NCBI GenBank assembly: GCA_034769895.1
Contig: CM068374.1
Span: forward strand, 355,308,302-355,372,301
Reading direction: 5' to 3'
Origin: Magicicada septendecula
Taxonomy: Eukaryota; Arthropoda; Insecta; Hemiptera; Cicadidae
Length of the DNA stretch: 64,000 bases
Of the stretch, positions 1 through 10,041 are shown piece after piece. A program made the translations under genes and the position numbers. The stretch's first letter is position 1. Each line of letters begins with the position of its first letter. The notes under the pieces are model-generated. The model saw only the letters and a list, made by a program, of their open reading frames with translations, did not search any database and was not told the DNA's origin.

Positions 1-245
1 ACATGCGAAGTTCTGAGAAAATAGGTTGATACATTCAAAAGTTATCACGAGAATACCCCAAATTGGCAGACAGACAAATGCCAAATGGTCAAGTTAAAAA
101 CTGAGAACTCCTGTTGTTCGTTCAACAATGTGGGGTACCATATGAAGACCTGAAGACTGAAGCCTGGAACTGACATAAATGGAGCTGGCAGTGATGTCTG
201 GAACCTGCCACACGGTACAACACCATATGAAGATGATGACAGAGG

Positions 246-247
<2 letters not shown>

Positions 248-312
<65 letters not shown>
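248..312. repeat. (GA)n microsatellite
   Basis: This is about 65 bases of almost pure GA dinucleotide in the presumed UMPS intron left of the exon at 528. Open frames across it are artefacts of the repeat (poly Ser-Leu on the complement). Confidence 0.97.
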
Positions 313-315
<3 letters not shown>

Positions 316-527
316 TGCATGCATGATGGATAAAAAAAATCTATATTGATGTAACAGGGAGCAGCAATCATACATAACCTACTGTGAGTTGCAAACAAAC
401 AGTATTGCAAAAGTTTGGTAACTACAACTACTGCACATGTAATATCTGGATTCCGCTCTAAATTTAACAAAACATTCCATGCCAATTTTGTATTTGAATT
501 TGTAAAAGTAATACATAGAAAACATAC

Positions 528-813
528 CTGTCCTCCATGATGAGGAACTCGTATTTCTGTGCTAAATCGGACAACTGTTTACCCACATCTTGTGTAAAAT
601 CTGCGATAGCATCGACATGAGTCTTCAAAATACATATATACGGTCCGACAGCGTTTGTTAACGTTAATAACTCTTTCACTGTGGTCACGTCAACAGCCAC
701 ACAAAGTGTTGTTTGCTTCTTCTCCATAATTTCAAAGAGGCGTTGGCCTACTTTGTTCGAACACGATTTTGCTCTCTCCGCATATGGCAACTGAAGTCGA
801 CTTACTGAACTAC
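528..813 (-). CDS. UMPS: UMPS internal exon: start of the orotidine-5'-phosphate decarboxylase domain (partial gene)
   Basis: UMP synthase makes UMP from orotate in two steps of pyrimidine synthesis. This exon encodes the start of its decarboxylase half. Read on the minus strand it gives PYAERAKS, then KKQTTLCVAVDVT, then GPYICILKTHVD, and ends FLIMEDR. This matches the conserved run of the family, where the catalytic lysine sits in LKTHVD and the exon stops just before the KFADIG motif. The acceptor is TTCTTACAG before base 813 and the donor is GTATGT after base 528. The exon begins in phase 1 and ends after two bases of a codon. The next exon, carrying the second catalytic Asp-Lys region, is not visible in bases 1-527 and probably lies left of the window. 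No stop or frameshift is seen, so this is probably a functional gene. Confidence 0.93.
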
Positions 814-1650
814 CTGTAAGAACACAATCAATATGCTACCACTTAACATGTCTACAGAAATTTTATGGTACTCTACCTTTATCTGATCCTGCAGTCATTT
901 GCGATATTTCGAAAATGCAATTGTTTGGTTTCGATGTTTGGTGAATATCACACATAATTTCATGTTGTTAAAAGAATTATACAAATTTTAACTTTTTATG
1001 CCAGAATATAGTTGATGATTGTTGGTGTTGTAAGTCATTCTGTAATGGGAAAAAATACTGTAGCAGTAGTATAGCAGAGTTACGATCTGTGGCACCAAAA
1101 GTTGTTGTTAGGTTAACATGAGAACGGAAACAAAACATGAAAAGCGATACGAGTGTGAAGCAGAACTCTGTTTATTGAGGAAAGAACGGGAAAAACCCAA
1201 CTCGAAAGTAAAGCAACATGGCCCCTGCCTATTACTATACATGTCTCTTCTTTTGTGGCAGAACACGTTTTTTTGGTAATATTCGTTTTCCAACAAGTAC
1301 TCGTTTTGTGGCTAACAAAAAAAAGTCCATTATATACAATATGTAGAGCGTATGTTGTCATTCCTTAATAGATTGGTTTTTGTGTTTTCTATTAACCATA
1401 AATATTTGTGTTTGCCAGTTTACATTTGCTGTTATAGTTTTGTTAATTTGCCAATTCAAAATCGTTAGTTAAGTATTACTGTGTTATAAGCATTGTATGA
1501 ACACATTAAACGTTATGTTTTCCTCAACCATGGCTTTTATTTATTTCAGCAGTAAACTAAAAACCAAAAACCATTGTCACCTAACCTGACAAATGAAAAC
1601 AACATGTATTTTCGCTTTGCATTAAGAAATAGAACAATTTACAATTAGTA
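814..1650. other. Anonymous intronic sequence
   Basis: This is AT-rich intronic DNA between the UMPS exon acceptor and the left TSD of element B. I see no exon, RNA gene or repeat I can name. Confidence 0.5.
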
Positions 1651-1654
1651 CACT

Positions 1655-2004
1655 TGTAACAATAAAAAAGTAGGCCAAAATATATTAAATACATAAATAC
1701 ACTACCAGGACTTACCTGTACTCAGCCGCAACTACTTACCATACTCAAATTTTATCAGAAGATCAGGGTCGCCACGATTATTTTTTATAGGCTAAAATAT
1801 CGAAAACCTTTACACTCCACCTTAAATAAAAAGGACAATTTTGCGATCTGACCACACCCAATTAATAATTCAGAAAGATTCCGGAACGTTTAGACGAATT
1901 TTGCAACACAGAAATGAGAACGTGGTAATGACGAAATAACTTAGTCTAACACATTTTAGTGATTAAATGAATACTTTTAATGTTCTCTTCCTTGAAAATA
2001 AAAT
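1655..2004 (-). repeat. Element B 3' LTR, left fragment
   Basis: This is the 3' end of the minus-strand LTR, split by the insertion of element A after base 2004. The rest resumes at 10042. It matches 20308-20657 almost base for base. It contains the reverse complement of the tandem 5'-splice-site motifs seen in the other LTRs of the family. Confidence 0.93.
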
Positions 2005-2874
2005 TGTAACGTGTCCAAAATTGGGTTATTTTATTTATTACAGTATGGGGTATTTGCATTTTTATTTATTTCATTTTGTGTGGGATTTTATAAATTTATT
2101 GTGAAAGTTTTATTTCCCGGCGAACGTTATTTCCATTACAACAGAACACATGGCAAGTAGAGCAGTGGTGAAACAAAGGCGAGGCACAGTTTGTGTTGAG
2201 TAACTCGGCAAGGAATTTGTACCACCCTAAATTCTCAGAACTTTGCATGAGTGTGGCAACACACTCACGCGCAACACAAGTACGCACACTGTTGGGACGC
2301 CGAGTTTGGTTTAAGGCAAGATGGCTTGGGCGAATTTAATTCAGCAATGTGCGTTTGAGCGGCAGGAAATAATGTCTAAGTCCGGCCCCTTTTGTGACGT
2401 TAGCCAGTGCCTAGTTGAAATCTTCTGCTATCGTCACTCCAATAACTACATGCATAGCATAGGACGAAACTGTGACGAACAAATAACAGGCATCGGTTTC
2501 CTCAACAGACGACGAAATAAAACGGGCAGTGAACGGCAGCTTGCTACCGCCCAAACGTAGTCTACCTTAGTCAGAGACGCCAGGCGGTCCACGAGAAGCA
2601 GAGTACCGCTACAGACACCTAAAGTTTCGTTTCGGGCCCGGTTGGTCGAGTTTTCGTAAATGTAATTAATTCAATAAGACCGACCGGGACCCCAGAAATT
2701 AATGAACATATCGCAGTGATAAATCGGAACAGTGATGTGGGGGAATTAAAGTGATAAAGTACGGACATTGGGGTTACGGGACTGAGCACGTGTTCGGCCG
2801 GCAACGCGTTCGTGGACGGGTATCCCGTGTAACCATTACGGAATATTATAAAATATTATAAACCAAGGGTAACG

Positions 2875-2883
2875 TATAAAAAA
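2875..2883 (+). promoter_or_regulatory. TATA box of element A 5' LTR
   Basis: TATAAAAAA lies about 65 bases upstream of an AATAAA signal, as expected for the U3/R layout of an LTR. The same box is at 9541-9549 in the 3' LTR. Confidence 0.55.
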
Positions 2884-3290
2884 GGTATGGAAGCGTGCGT
2901 GAGCAGATTGGGCTGCCTTAGATGTAAATATAGTTAAAAGTAAATAAAAATTTGGTTCTGTAGTACTTTAATTCTTGTAATCATAATAATTACTCATAAC
3001 TAATTCTTTTATAATAATAATAATAATAATGGAAATTGACTTAATTCATTAAAGCGATTTAATTCACAATATAATCATGTGTTAGACTAAGTTATTTCGT
3101 CATTACCACTTTCTCATTTCTGTGTTGCGAAATTCGTCTAACGGACCGGAATCTTTCTGAGTTATTAATTGGGTGGGGTCAGATAGCTAAATTGTCCCTT
3201 TTTTATTAAGGTAAAGTGTGGAAGGTTTCGGTATTATAACCTATTTAAAAATACCGTGGCGACCTTGGTCTTCTGATAAAATTTAAATAA

Positions 3291-3322
3291 CAGGTAAGTG
3301 TTGTGATTGCGTACAGGTAAGT
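3291..3322 (+). promoter_or_regulatory. Tandem consensus 5' splice-site motifs near the end of LTR A
   Basis: CAGGTAAGT occurs at 3291-3299 and again at 3314-3322, followed by CTGGCAG. Equivalent pairs occur in LTR B (minus strand, 20364-20372 and 20388-20394) and in LTR D (around 50394 and 50417-50425). LTR E has one near 43394 on the minus strand. The motifs match the metazoan donor consensus perfectly. Use as donors, or to bind U1 and suppress premature polyadenylation, is inference. Confidence 0.5.
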
Positions 3323-3600
3323 TCTGGCAGTGTATTTTAGGTATTTAATATATTTCGGCATATTTTTTAATGTTACATTTGGCTCGCCCTGCCAGGATTT
3401 TCGTTTAATTGTAATTTTATACGAGATAGACCTATTTTAATACACAGAAAATAGGATGTGGTAATGACGAATGTATAAAAATTGTATCGCACATATTTAC
3501 GTAGGTTATGTTTGTGTTGTGATTCACAGTGTGTTAGGTGTTTGAGTATAGAAAAATAGTAGTTTTATATATAAAAGTGTTATATAAACGAACTTTTAAA

Positions 3601-4937
3601 ATGTCTATAATACAAAGTAATGATAGGATTTTGCGTGGGATGAGTGGGAGAATGAATTTCGAGGTGTTGTGGGTGAGATGACAAACGAGGAATGGGGTAA
3701 TTTAGACGATAGGTTAACTCGAATGGAAGAACAGGAAGAAGGAATATTTGCAGAAATCAATAAACATAGTGAGATGCCCAATGATAAAGGTAAGATAGTT
3801 GAAATAACGGTGGTAGAAAATAAGACAGTGAATAGGCCTGACGATAGTGTAGGGGTGGAAGAAAAGCAGTATACATTAAATGATATATTTGATCTTGTTA
3901 ATAAACGTTTTGACGAGTGGGACAAAATAATGGATGAGGGTTTTAATAAACTAAAAAATGCTATTGATAAACCAGACGAGAAGCGGGAGGAGAACAGAGG
4001 TCAGTTAAAAGAGAGTACAGAAGTTGAGTTAACACAGGTAAGTGGTAATAATGTCTTTGATAATAGTGAAGAAATAATTAACCAGGTGAGTGGTAATTCA
4101 AATAACGAATTCGTAAATAACAGTGATAAAACAGTGGGAGAAGTAGGGTTAACTAGTGAATACAATGATGGTGATTACAATTCAGAGGTAAGTGGTGATG
4201 TTGATATAATTAATTCCAGTGATGTAATAATGTTAAATAATAATAATGAAGTATTGGATAGCGGTGAGATAGAGATAGTGAGTGAGAGAGAGAAAGTAAT
4301 AGATTGTAAAGGCGTAGTAATTAATGTTGATGAGTTAGATAATGAGTGGAAAGAGAGTTATATGGTGGGTATGAAACAGGGGGCAAAATTTTATGGGGTT
4401 AAATGTGAAACAGAGACTTCACAAGTGTTGATGGAGGACAAGAGTTCCTCGATAATTTTTGTAGAAGACGAGAGTTCTTCAGAAGGTAAAATAAGTTTTT
4501 TGTGTTTATCTGGTAGGGCCAGATGGTATTTAGATAATTTTATGGTATTGCCCTCTGCATGGAATGGGAGAGTTCAGTGTGGTTATGAGAGGTGTTGTAA
4601 AGAAAGAGAGAGAGAAATAAAAATTTTTGAGGTTAATAGAGGGTATGAAATGTTAGTGCAGGTGTTAGATATGGAGAGAGATGATGAAAGAGAGAGAGAG
4701 GAATATCTGAATAACACTGTTATAAACAATGATAAAACAATTGATTTGGTATTTAGAAAAATTACTGACGGAGACTGGACAAAATTAACTGATAGCGACA
4801 GGTTGTATGAAGTAATAAATGGTACGATGAAGAATTTAGAAACAAGGGTCCATGAAGTTAATAATAATAAATTTAAGGTAGACAAAAATCATTTAGTCTA
4901 TAAATATGTGAGATATCTTTTTGACGATGGAGGATAA
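3601..4937 (+). CDS. Element A gag-like protein (coiled coil, no zinc knuckle)
   Basis: The main frame runs from ATG 3678 to the stop at 4937 (about 420 residues). An ATG at 3601 opens a 26-codon frame that stops at 3678-3680, so the first residues may be lost to a frameshift. The protein is acidic and Asn/Ser-rich. It has a predicted coiled-coil N-terminal third (LDDRLTRMEEQEEG, then NKRFDEWDKIMDEGFNKLK), degenerate repeats built around VSGN, a VDELDNEWKES motif, a GA-encoded Arg-Glu run, and a C-terminus YLFDDGG-stop. B, D and E encode recognisable homologues with the same C-terminal motif. Position after the 5' LTR suggests Gag. I see no CCHC knuckle, protease or polymerase motif, so the assignment is positional and the function unknown. 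Confidence 0.6.
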
Positions 4938-5740
4938 ACCATAAAACAGTAAAAGACAGTTAAATATTTTTGTTTTAAGGGTTTTGACCTAGCTGATTTG
5001 GACATTGAAATATGATAACTGAATAAATAATGAATCAGATTTGTAAATAAATATGTAGTAAAGCCAATTGTATGTGTTGTGGTTAAGTGAACAGGGTATG
5101 TAGGTAATTAATTGTTGTAATAACAATATTTTGCAATTTAAAGAAATAATAACAGTCATTTTGGAAACAGTAATTGGCTAATTTGTATAATGGCAAACAA
5201 TAATAATGGAGTTTATATTTTAATAATTAAATTAATTAAAACAATTTGATATATTTTAAATATTTTGATTGATTATGTAAATGTTGTATAATTAACTTTT
5301 TAATGAATTCAAATTATTTTACGAGATTTGGAAGTTGGTAATAGATGGCTAAATTGTTTGATGTAAACTGATATTTTGTGAAATGTTTCAGAGGTGAGGT
5401 GAAAGTAATGTGGTATGGTGAATATGTTTTGTGTATATCATGTTAAATGGACTGTAAGTATAGAACTTGTACAATATGAATCATGTATAACAAAAATGTT
5501 TACAGGTAACTAAGCTTTTAATTCAGTAAGGAGATTATTTGAAATAATTGTGTTCAATAAAAATGATAATTAAACATTTTAATAATAACTGAAAAATGAT
5601 ATATACTAATTATTAATGATAAATTTTGAAAATTTTAAGAAAGTCAAATGGTAGAAAGTTATGAATGAGTTAAATGATTATTGATGGAAATATTATATTA
5701 TAATGTATATAAAATTTTTTAATTAGTTAGTTATTAAGTT
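4938..5740 (+). other. Element A interior without a gene
   Basis: AT-rich interior of A between the gag-like frame and the middle domain. No open frame of note is seen. It is homologous to the B interior at about 13960-14435 continuing at 18579-18900. Confidence 0.5.
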
Positions 5741-6335
5741 GCTATTGCGGGGGTGGCCTGTGCCCTCGTAGATAGCGAAATGGGTTGGGGGTAACAGAGA
5801 GTGTTACCTCCATCGGAGGCCAAAATGGCGAAAATGTGTGACACACCTTTTTTCGTGTAAATTCAATTTACACACTGATAGACGATCGTGTCGCACATAA
5901 TAAAACGATGTAGAACAGGCAGTGACATGAAGTTAGATTTCCCCGACTTTTCGGGCGATTACTGCCTTACCAGCACTAATCGTGGATTTGGCTAGCGGCC
6001 AGTTATGGTCATATCAAGTCCCTTGACCATAGCTGACTTGAAATTGGTATATAGTAGAAATTCAATGGGGGGTGAACTTTAGGGGAAATCCAGGTACTAT
6101 GGAACAGCGGCTACCACTCTGCCCGCTTGGGGGCAGCAAAGCCAGGTGGTAGACCCGCATTAAGGGCATGTAACTATATGACAAAGGTATGTTGATATCT
6201 GAACCTTTTAAAAATGTAACAGCCGAAGCAAAGACACGGAGAGGTCGACCTACTCCAAAATATGCCGTCTTTGTGAAAGCGACAAGGGCGATACAGTCCT
6301 CCATAATTTGTAATAGAGTGTGTGGCCGGGAGGTG
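5741..6335 (+). other. Conserved GC-rich non-coding middle domain of element A
   Basis: This block is sharply GC-richer than its surroundings and is shared with B (13376-13951, minus) and E (45617-46015, minus). Common landmarks are a GGGTTGGGGGTAACAG stretch (A, B), TTCGGGCG followed by a tract around GTGGATTTGGCT (A, B, E), TATGGTCA repeats, CTATGGAACAGCGGCTA (A, B, E), and GGTGGTAGACC followed by a run ending AAGGGCAT. No open frame is conserved, which argues for an RNA or DNA element, or a heavily decayed gene. Several self-complementary pairs are visible, such as GTAACA near 5792 with TGTTAC near 5803, and TATGGTCA near 6004 with TGACCATA near 6023. Confidence 0.55.
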
Positions 6336-8320
6336 TCTCAGATGAGTCACGAATTTAAATTTTACAATATAAAAAGTTTGCTAATTCGAATTTTGATCCA
6401 ATAAAATTGCTTGTGCTCTGTTAAATAACTAGCTGCTCAGACATTCAATGTAAGGTGTTCATTATATGCTTTTAAATGTATTATTTTATTGTCGTAGGTT
6501 AGATATAAGCATTGATAAGAATATGTGTTTTCATTATGTGTGTATATTTTAAATTAAGCCAATAATTAAACTGTCTGGCAGGCGGGTAACACAAAGTATC
6601 AGAATCAGAAAGAGGGGAAACAATGAGGTGAGAAATAATGATAAATAAATATATATATATTTCATGTAATTTGTTCAATTTTGGAATGTGTTTTCATTAT
6701 GTTAGGGATATCAGCTGATCAGCAATAAAACGTCACTGGTGAAATGGTTTATAAAATAATGTTCCAAGTGATTAATGTTCAATGTAATGTTTTAATGTAT
6801 TACAGATATTTTAAAGTAATGATAAAAATAATTTGATAAAGTGAGAAGTAAAGTAATAATTTATGCAAGTTAACAAGAGATAGTTTTTGGGTGATAAATA
6901 TTTTGTGGGACATATAGATCTGTCCAAGTTGAAGTCAAAGTTGAAGTTGAAATAGTAGAAATGAAGAAAAATGTAATGTTGTTTTGAAGTAATGTATGTT
7001 ATAGAATTTTGAGAAGTATTAATGTTGACACAGTAGTAATGGAGAATATATGTAGAATTTTGAGTGATATATTGTTGTTTATAATTGATGTTGTTATTTT
7101 GTTGTATTTGTAGTAAGGTAATGAGATTGAGATATTTGGGGATGGCAATTTTGTAGTAGGGGGTAGTGTAATGTGGGAGTCCGCAACATAATGATAAGTT
7201 GGGACGGGATTGGGATCGATTTTAGTGAGGAGGGGCCGCCTTAGGTAGAATCCAGGGGCCAGATAAGGGAATTGAGTTTTGGGGGGGGAAACACGTATCC
7301 TAATACAAAGGGTTAGAGAGTATTTTTTTTATATAGAGAGAAGGTGGCGAATTGAGTTTAATGATAGGTTAGGTTTAGAGATTGATGGGGTAGATATTTT
7401 GATAGAGATGGGTGTCATGTGAGTTACAGTTGTTAGAGAGTAGAGTCAAGGGGAGAGAGATTATGTATGTATAAAGATCAAGTAGTAAATTAAAGGAGAT
7501 AGACATTTACATCACCCACAGTAAGGTAGAATCAGATTGTTAAGCAAAGAGAGAGATTTATAATAAAGATATGAAATTTTCAATTTACAACCAGTGACAG
7601 AATTTTGATAGAATTGGAAAATAATGTAAAATTAAGAATTGTTTATTTTGAATAATTTAAATGTCAATTTGCTTATTATTTATAATAATATTTTGTTATT
7701 TTAAGTGTTTTATTTTATTATGTTTTGTGTTTCAAGTTAGGATGTTGCAGATGTTAAATGTATTTTCAGATAGGACTTGTACATAACACATGTGGGTCAA
7801 GGTTAGTGGACTTGACCTAGTTTTGATCAGCTGACAGTGAGGTCATATAAGCTTGTTTCATATGGAAGTCAATTCAACTTGTTTTTTAATCAATTTAACC
7901 AAGTTTTAATTAATTTCTATATATATAAAGGAAACATTTTAATGAATTTAAATTTTTTTTTAATTTTAAAATTTTTTAGAAAATTTTTTTTTGAAAAAAA
8001 AAAAATCTTGACTTTTCGCCTGCCAGTTAATGAATATTTTGAGTATTGATTATTTTAGTGTTTGTGTATTAACCATGCTTATTTTATTGATTTATTTTGT
8101 ATTGCATTGTATTGTTAGACTCTAAGTATTCACATGTTAGGTTAAGGATATGTTTAACTATAAGAAATGTTTAAATTCATTTATTTTAAGTAAAAACAGA
8201 AAACAAGGAAGAGAAAATTTTTTGATACAATATTTTATTTTGAATTTTGAATTTTTTTTGATGAAATAGTGAATTTTAAAGAATTTTTCCAATGTATAAT
8301 ATGTAATGTGAGTGTGTGTG
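6336..8320 (+). other. Element A AT-rich interior
   Basis: No gene is seen. The segment carries two copies of a CAGCTG palindrome region (6710-6719 and 7826-7835), two CTGGCAGGCG-type motifs (6575-6584; 8017-8026 as its complement) and a poly-purine/poly-T stretch around 7980-8005. All recur at corresponding places in B and C. Confidence 0.5.
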
Positions 8321-8671
8321 AGCCCAGTATCTGCTAAAGGCAGCCCAGCTTGCATAAAAGGGGAAACATATCGGTGGAGGATCTGGAATAATTTAAGCCA
8401 GGGATTGGGGATTTTTTTGGGGGTAGCATGTTAGAAGGTGAGGTGCGCTGTGGTACTTGTCTGGTCGATTTCTCGGTGTTGGGATCTCTTACGGAGAAGT
8501 CCAGTGATCTCGTTCAGATGCGTCCATAGTCACCAAGCCAGGGGGGTTGTGTACCCATGAAGAGTAAGAACAAGAGGGGGTTGTTGGCACCAGTTCCTCA
8601 CCGGCCCTCTTAGGGGTTTATCAATGAGATTTCTTCTGTTCTGAACAGCAGAATTCTCATTGAGGGGGTAT
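8321..8671 (+). ncRNA. Conserved 3' RNA domain of element A
   Basis: About 350 bp directly upstream of the 3' LTR, far more conserved than the rest of the interior and present in all five relatives (A, B, C, D, E). Landmarks in order: GCCCAGTAT...GC, AAAGGCAGCCCAG, an AAGGGG motif, GTGTTGGGATCTC, GAGAAGTCCAGT, a CCATAGTC motif, GTTGTTGGCACC, TCCTCACCG, then a ~40-nt hairpin and the polypurine tract. No conserved reading frame is seen. The hairpin shows compensatory changes between elements. A role in packaging, export, dimerisation or plus-strand priming is inference. Confidence 0.65.
8622..8662 (+). ncRNA. Co-varying hairpin before the polypurine tract (element A)
   Basis: A 41-nt hairpin with arms CAATGAGATTTCTTCTGTTC and GAACAGCAGAATTCTCATTG, pairing at 18 of 20 positions. 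It abuts GAGGGGGTAT and the 3' LTR. Element C has CGATG/CATCG where A has CAATG/CATTG, a paired change. Confidence 0.7.
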
Positions 8672-10037
8672 TGTAACGTGTCCAAAATTGGGTTATTTTA
8701 TTTATTACAGTATGGGGTTTTGCATTTTTATTTATTTCATTTTGTGTGGGATTTTATAAATTTATTGTGAAAGTTTTATTTCCCGGCGAACGTTATTTCC
8801 ATTACAACAGAACACATGGCAAGTAGAGCAGTGGTGAAACAAAGGCGAGGCACAGTTTGTGTTGAGTAACTCGGCAAGGAATTTGTACCACCCTAAATTC
8901 TCAGAACTTTGCATGAGTGTGGCAACACACTCACGCGCAACACAAGTACGCACACTGTTGGGACGCCGAGTTTGGTTTAAGGCAAGATGGCTTGGGCGAA
9001 TTTAATTCAGCAATGTGCGTTTGAGCGGCAGGAAATAATGTCTAAGTCCGGCCCCTTTTGTGACGTTAGCCAGTGCCTAGTTGAAATCGTCTGCTATCAT
9101 CACTCCAATAACTACATGCATAGCATAGGACGAAACTGTGACGAACAAATAACAGGCATCGGTTTCCTCAACAGACGACGAAATAAAACGGGCAGTGAAC
9201 GGCAGCTTGCTACTGCCCAAACGTAGTCTACCTTAGTCAGAGACGCCAGGCGGTCCACGAGAAGCAGAGTACCGCTACAGACACCTAAAGTTTCGTTTCG
9301 GGCCCGGTTGGTCGAGTTTTCGTAAATGTAATTAATTCAATAAGACCGACCGGGACCCCAGAAATTAATGAACATATCGCAGTGATAAATCGGAACAGTG
9401 ATGTGGGGGAATTAAAGTGATAAAGTACGGACATTGGGGTTACGGGACTGAGCACGTGTTCGGCCGGCAACGCGTTCGTGGACGGGTATCCCGTGTAACC
9501 ATTACGGAATATTATAAAATATTATAAACCAAGGGTAATGTATAAAAAAGGTATGGAAGCGTGCGTGAGCAGATTGGGCTGCCTTAGATGTAAATATAGT
9601 TAAAAGTAAATAAAAATTTGGTTCTGTAGTACTTTGATTCTTGTAATCATAATAATTACTCATAACTAATTCTTTTATAATAATAATAATGGAAATTGAC
9701 TTAATTCATTAAAGCGATTTAATTCACAATATAATCATGTGTTAGACTAAGTTATTTCGTCATTACCACTTTCTCATTTCTGTGTTGCGAAATTCGTCTA
9801 ACGGACCGGAATCTTTCTGAGTTATTAATTGGGTGGGGTCAGATAGCTAAATTGTCCCTTTTTTATTAAGGTAAAGTGTGGAAGGTTTCGGTATTATAAC
9901 CTATTTAAAAATACCATGGCGACCTTGGTCTTCTGATAAAATTTAAATAACAGGTAAGTGTTGTGATTGCGTACAGGTAAGTTCTGGCAGTGTATTTTAG
10001 GTATTTAATATATTTCGGCATATTTTGTAATGTTACA
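8672..10037 (+). repeat. Element A 3' LTR
   Basis: A 1,366-bp direct copy of 2005-3377. It differs by a few substitutions and by microsatellite length (for example ATA repeats near 3010 versus 9677). Confidence 0.95.
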
Positions 10038-10041
10038 AAAT

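Larger units (their letters stand above)
2005..3377 (+). repeat. Element A 5' LTR
   Basis: A 1,373-bp LTR, TGTAAC...GTTACA. It holds a CpG-rich upstream part, a TATA-like box (TATAAAAAA, 2875-2883), the family signature TTGGGCTGCCTTAG at about 2909-2922, and a poly(A) signal AATAAA at 2943. Two consensus 5' splice sites CAGGTAAGT lie at 3291 and 3314, shortly before the LTR end. A 79-codon open frame at 2321-2560 recurs in the other LTR only because the LTR is duplicated, and is not taken as a gene. Confidence 0.95.
2005..10037 (+). mobile_element. Element A: LTR retrotransposon, non-autonomous type, inserted in the 3' LTR of B
   Basis: A complete plus-strand element: 5' LTR 2005-3377, interior 3378-8671, 3' LTR 8672-10037, and TSD AAAT at 2001-2004 and 10038-10041. 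The right-hand LTR of B at about 20652-20660 reads straight through the empty site (GAAAATAAAATTATGC), which fixes both ends exactly. The interior has one gag-like frame (3601-4937), a GC-rich non-coding middle domain (5741-6335), a conserved 3' RNA domain (8321-8671) and a purine-rich tract GAGGGGGTAT next to the 3' LTR. No polymerase-type frame is visible in 5.3 kb. The LTRs are about 99% alike by eye, so the insertion is young. Confidence 0.95.

Noticed and set aside
45..485. Two overlapping minus-strand frames of 146 and 93 codons
   Set aside because: Both owe their length to the (GA)n repeat, read as Ser-Leu; no homology and no codon structure outside the repeat.
2321..2560. 79-codon frame in LTR A, repeated at 8987-9226 with almost the same protein
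   Set aside because: It recurs because the LTR is duplicated; the changes include replacements (Phe/Val, Arg/His) and the related LTR B does not keep the frame.
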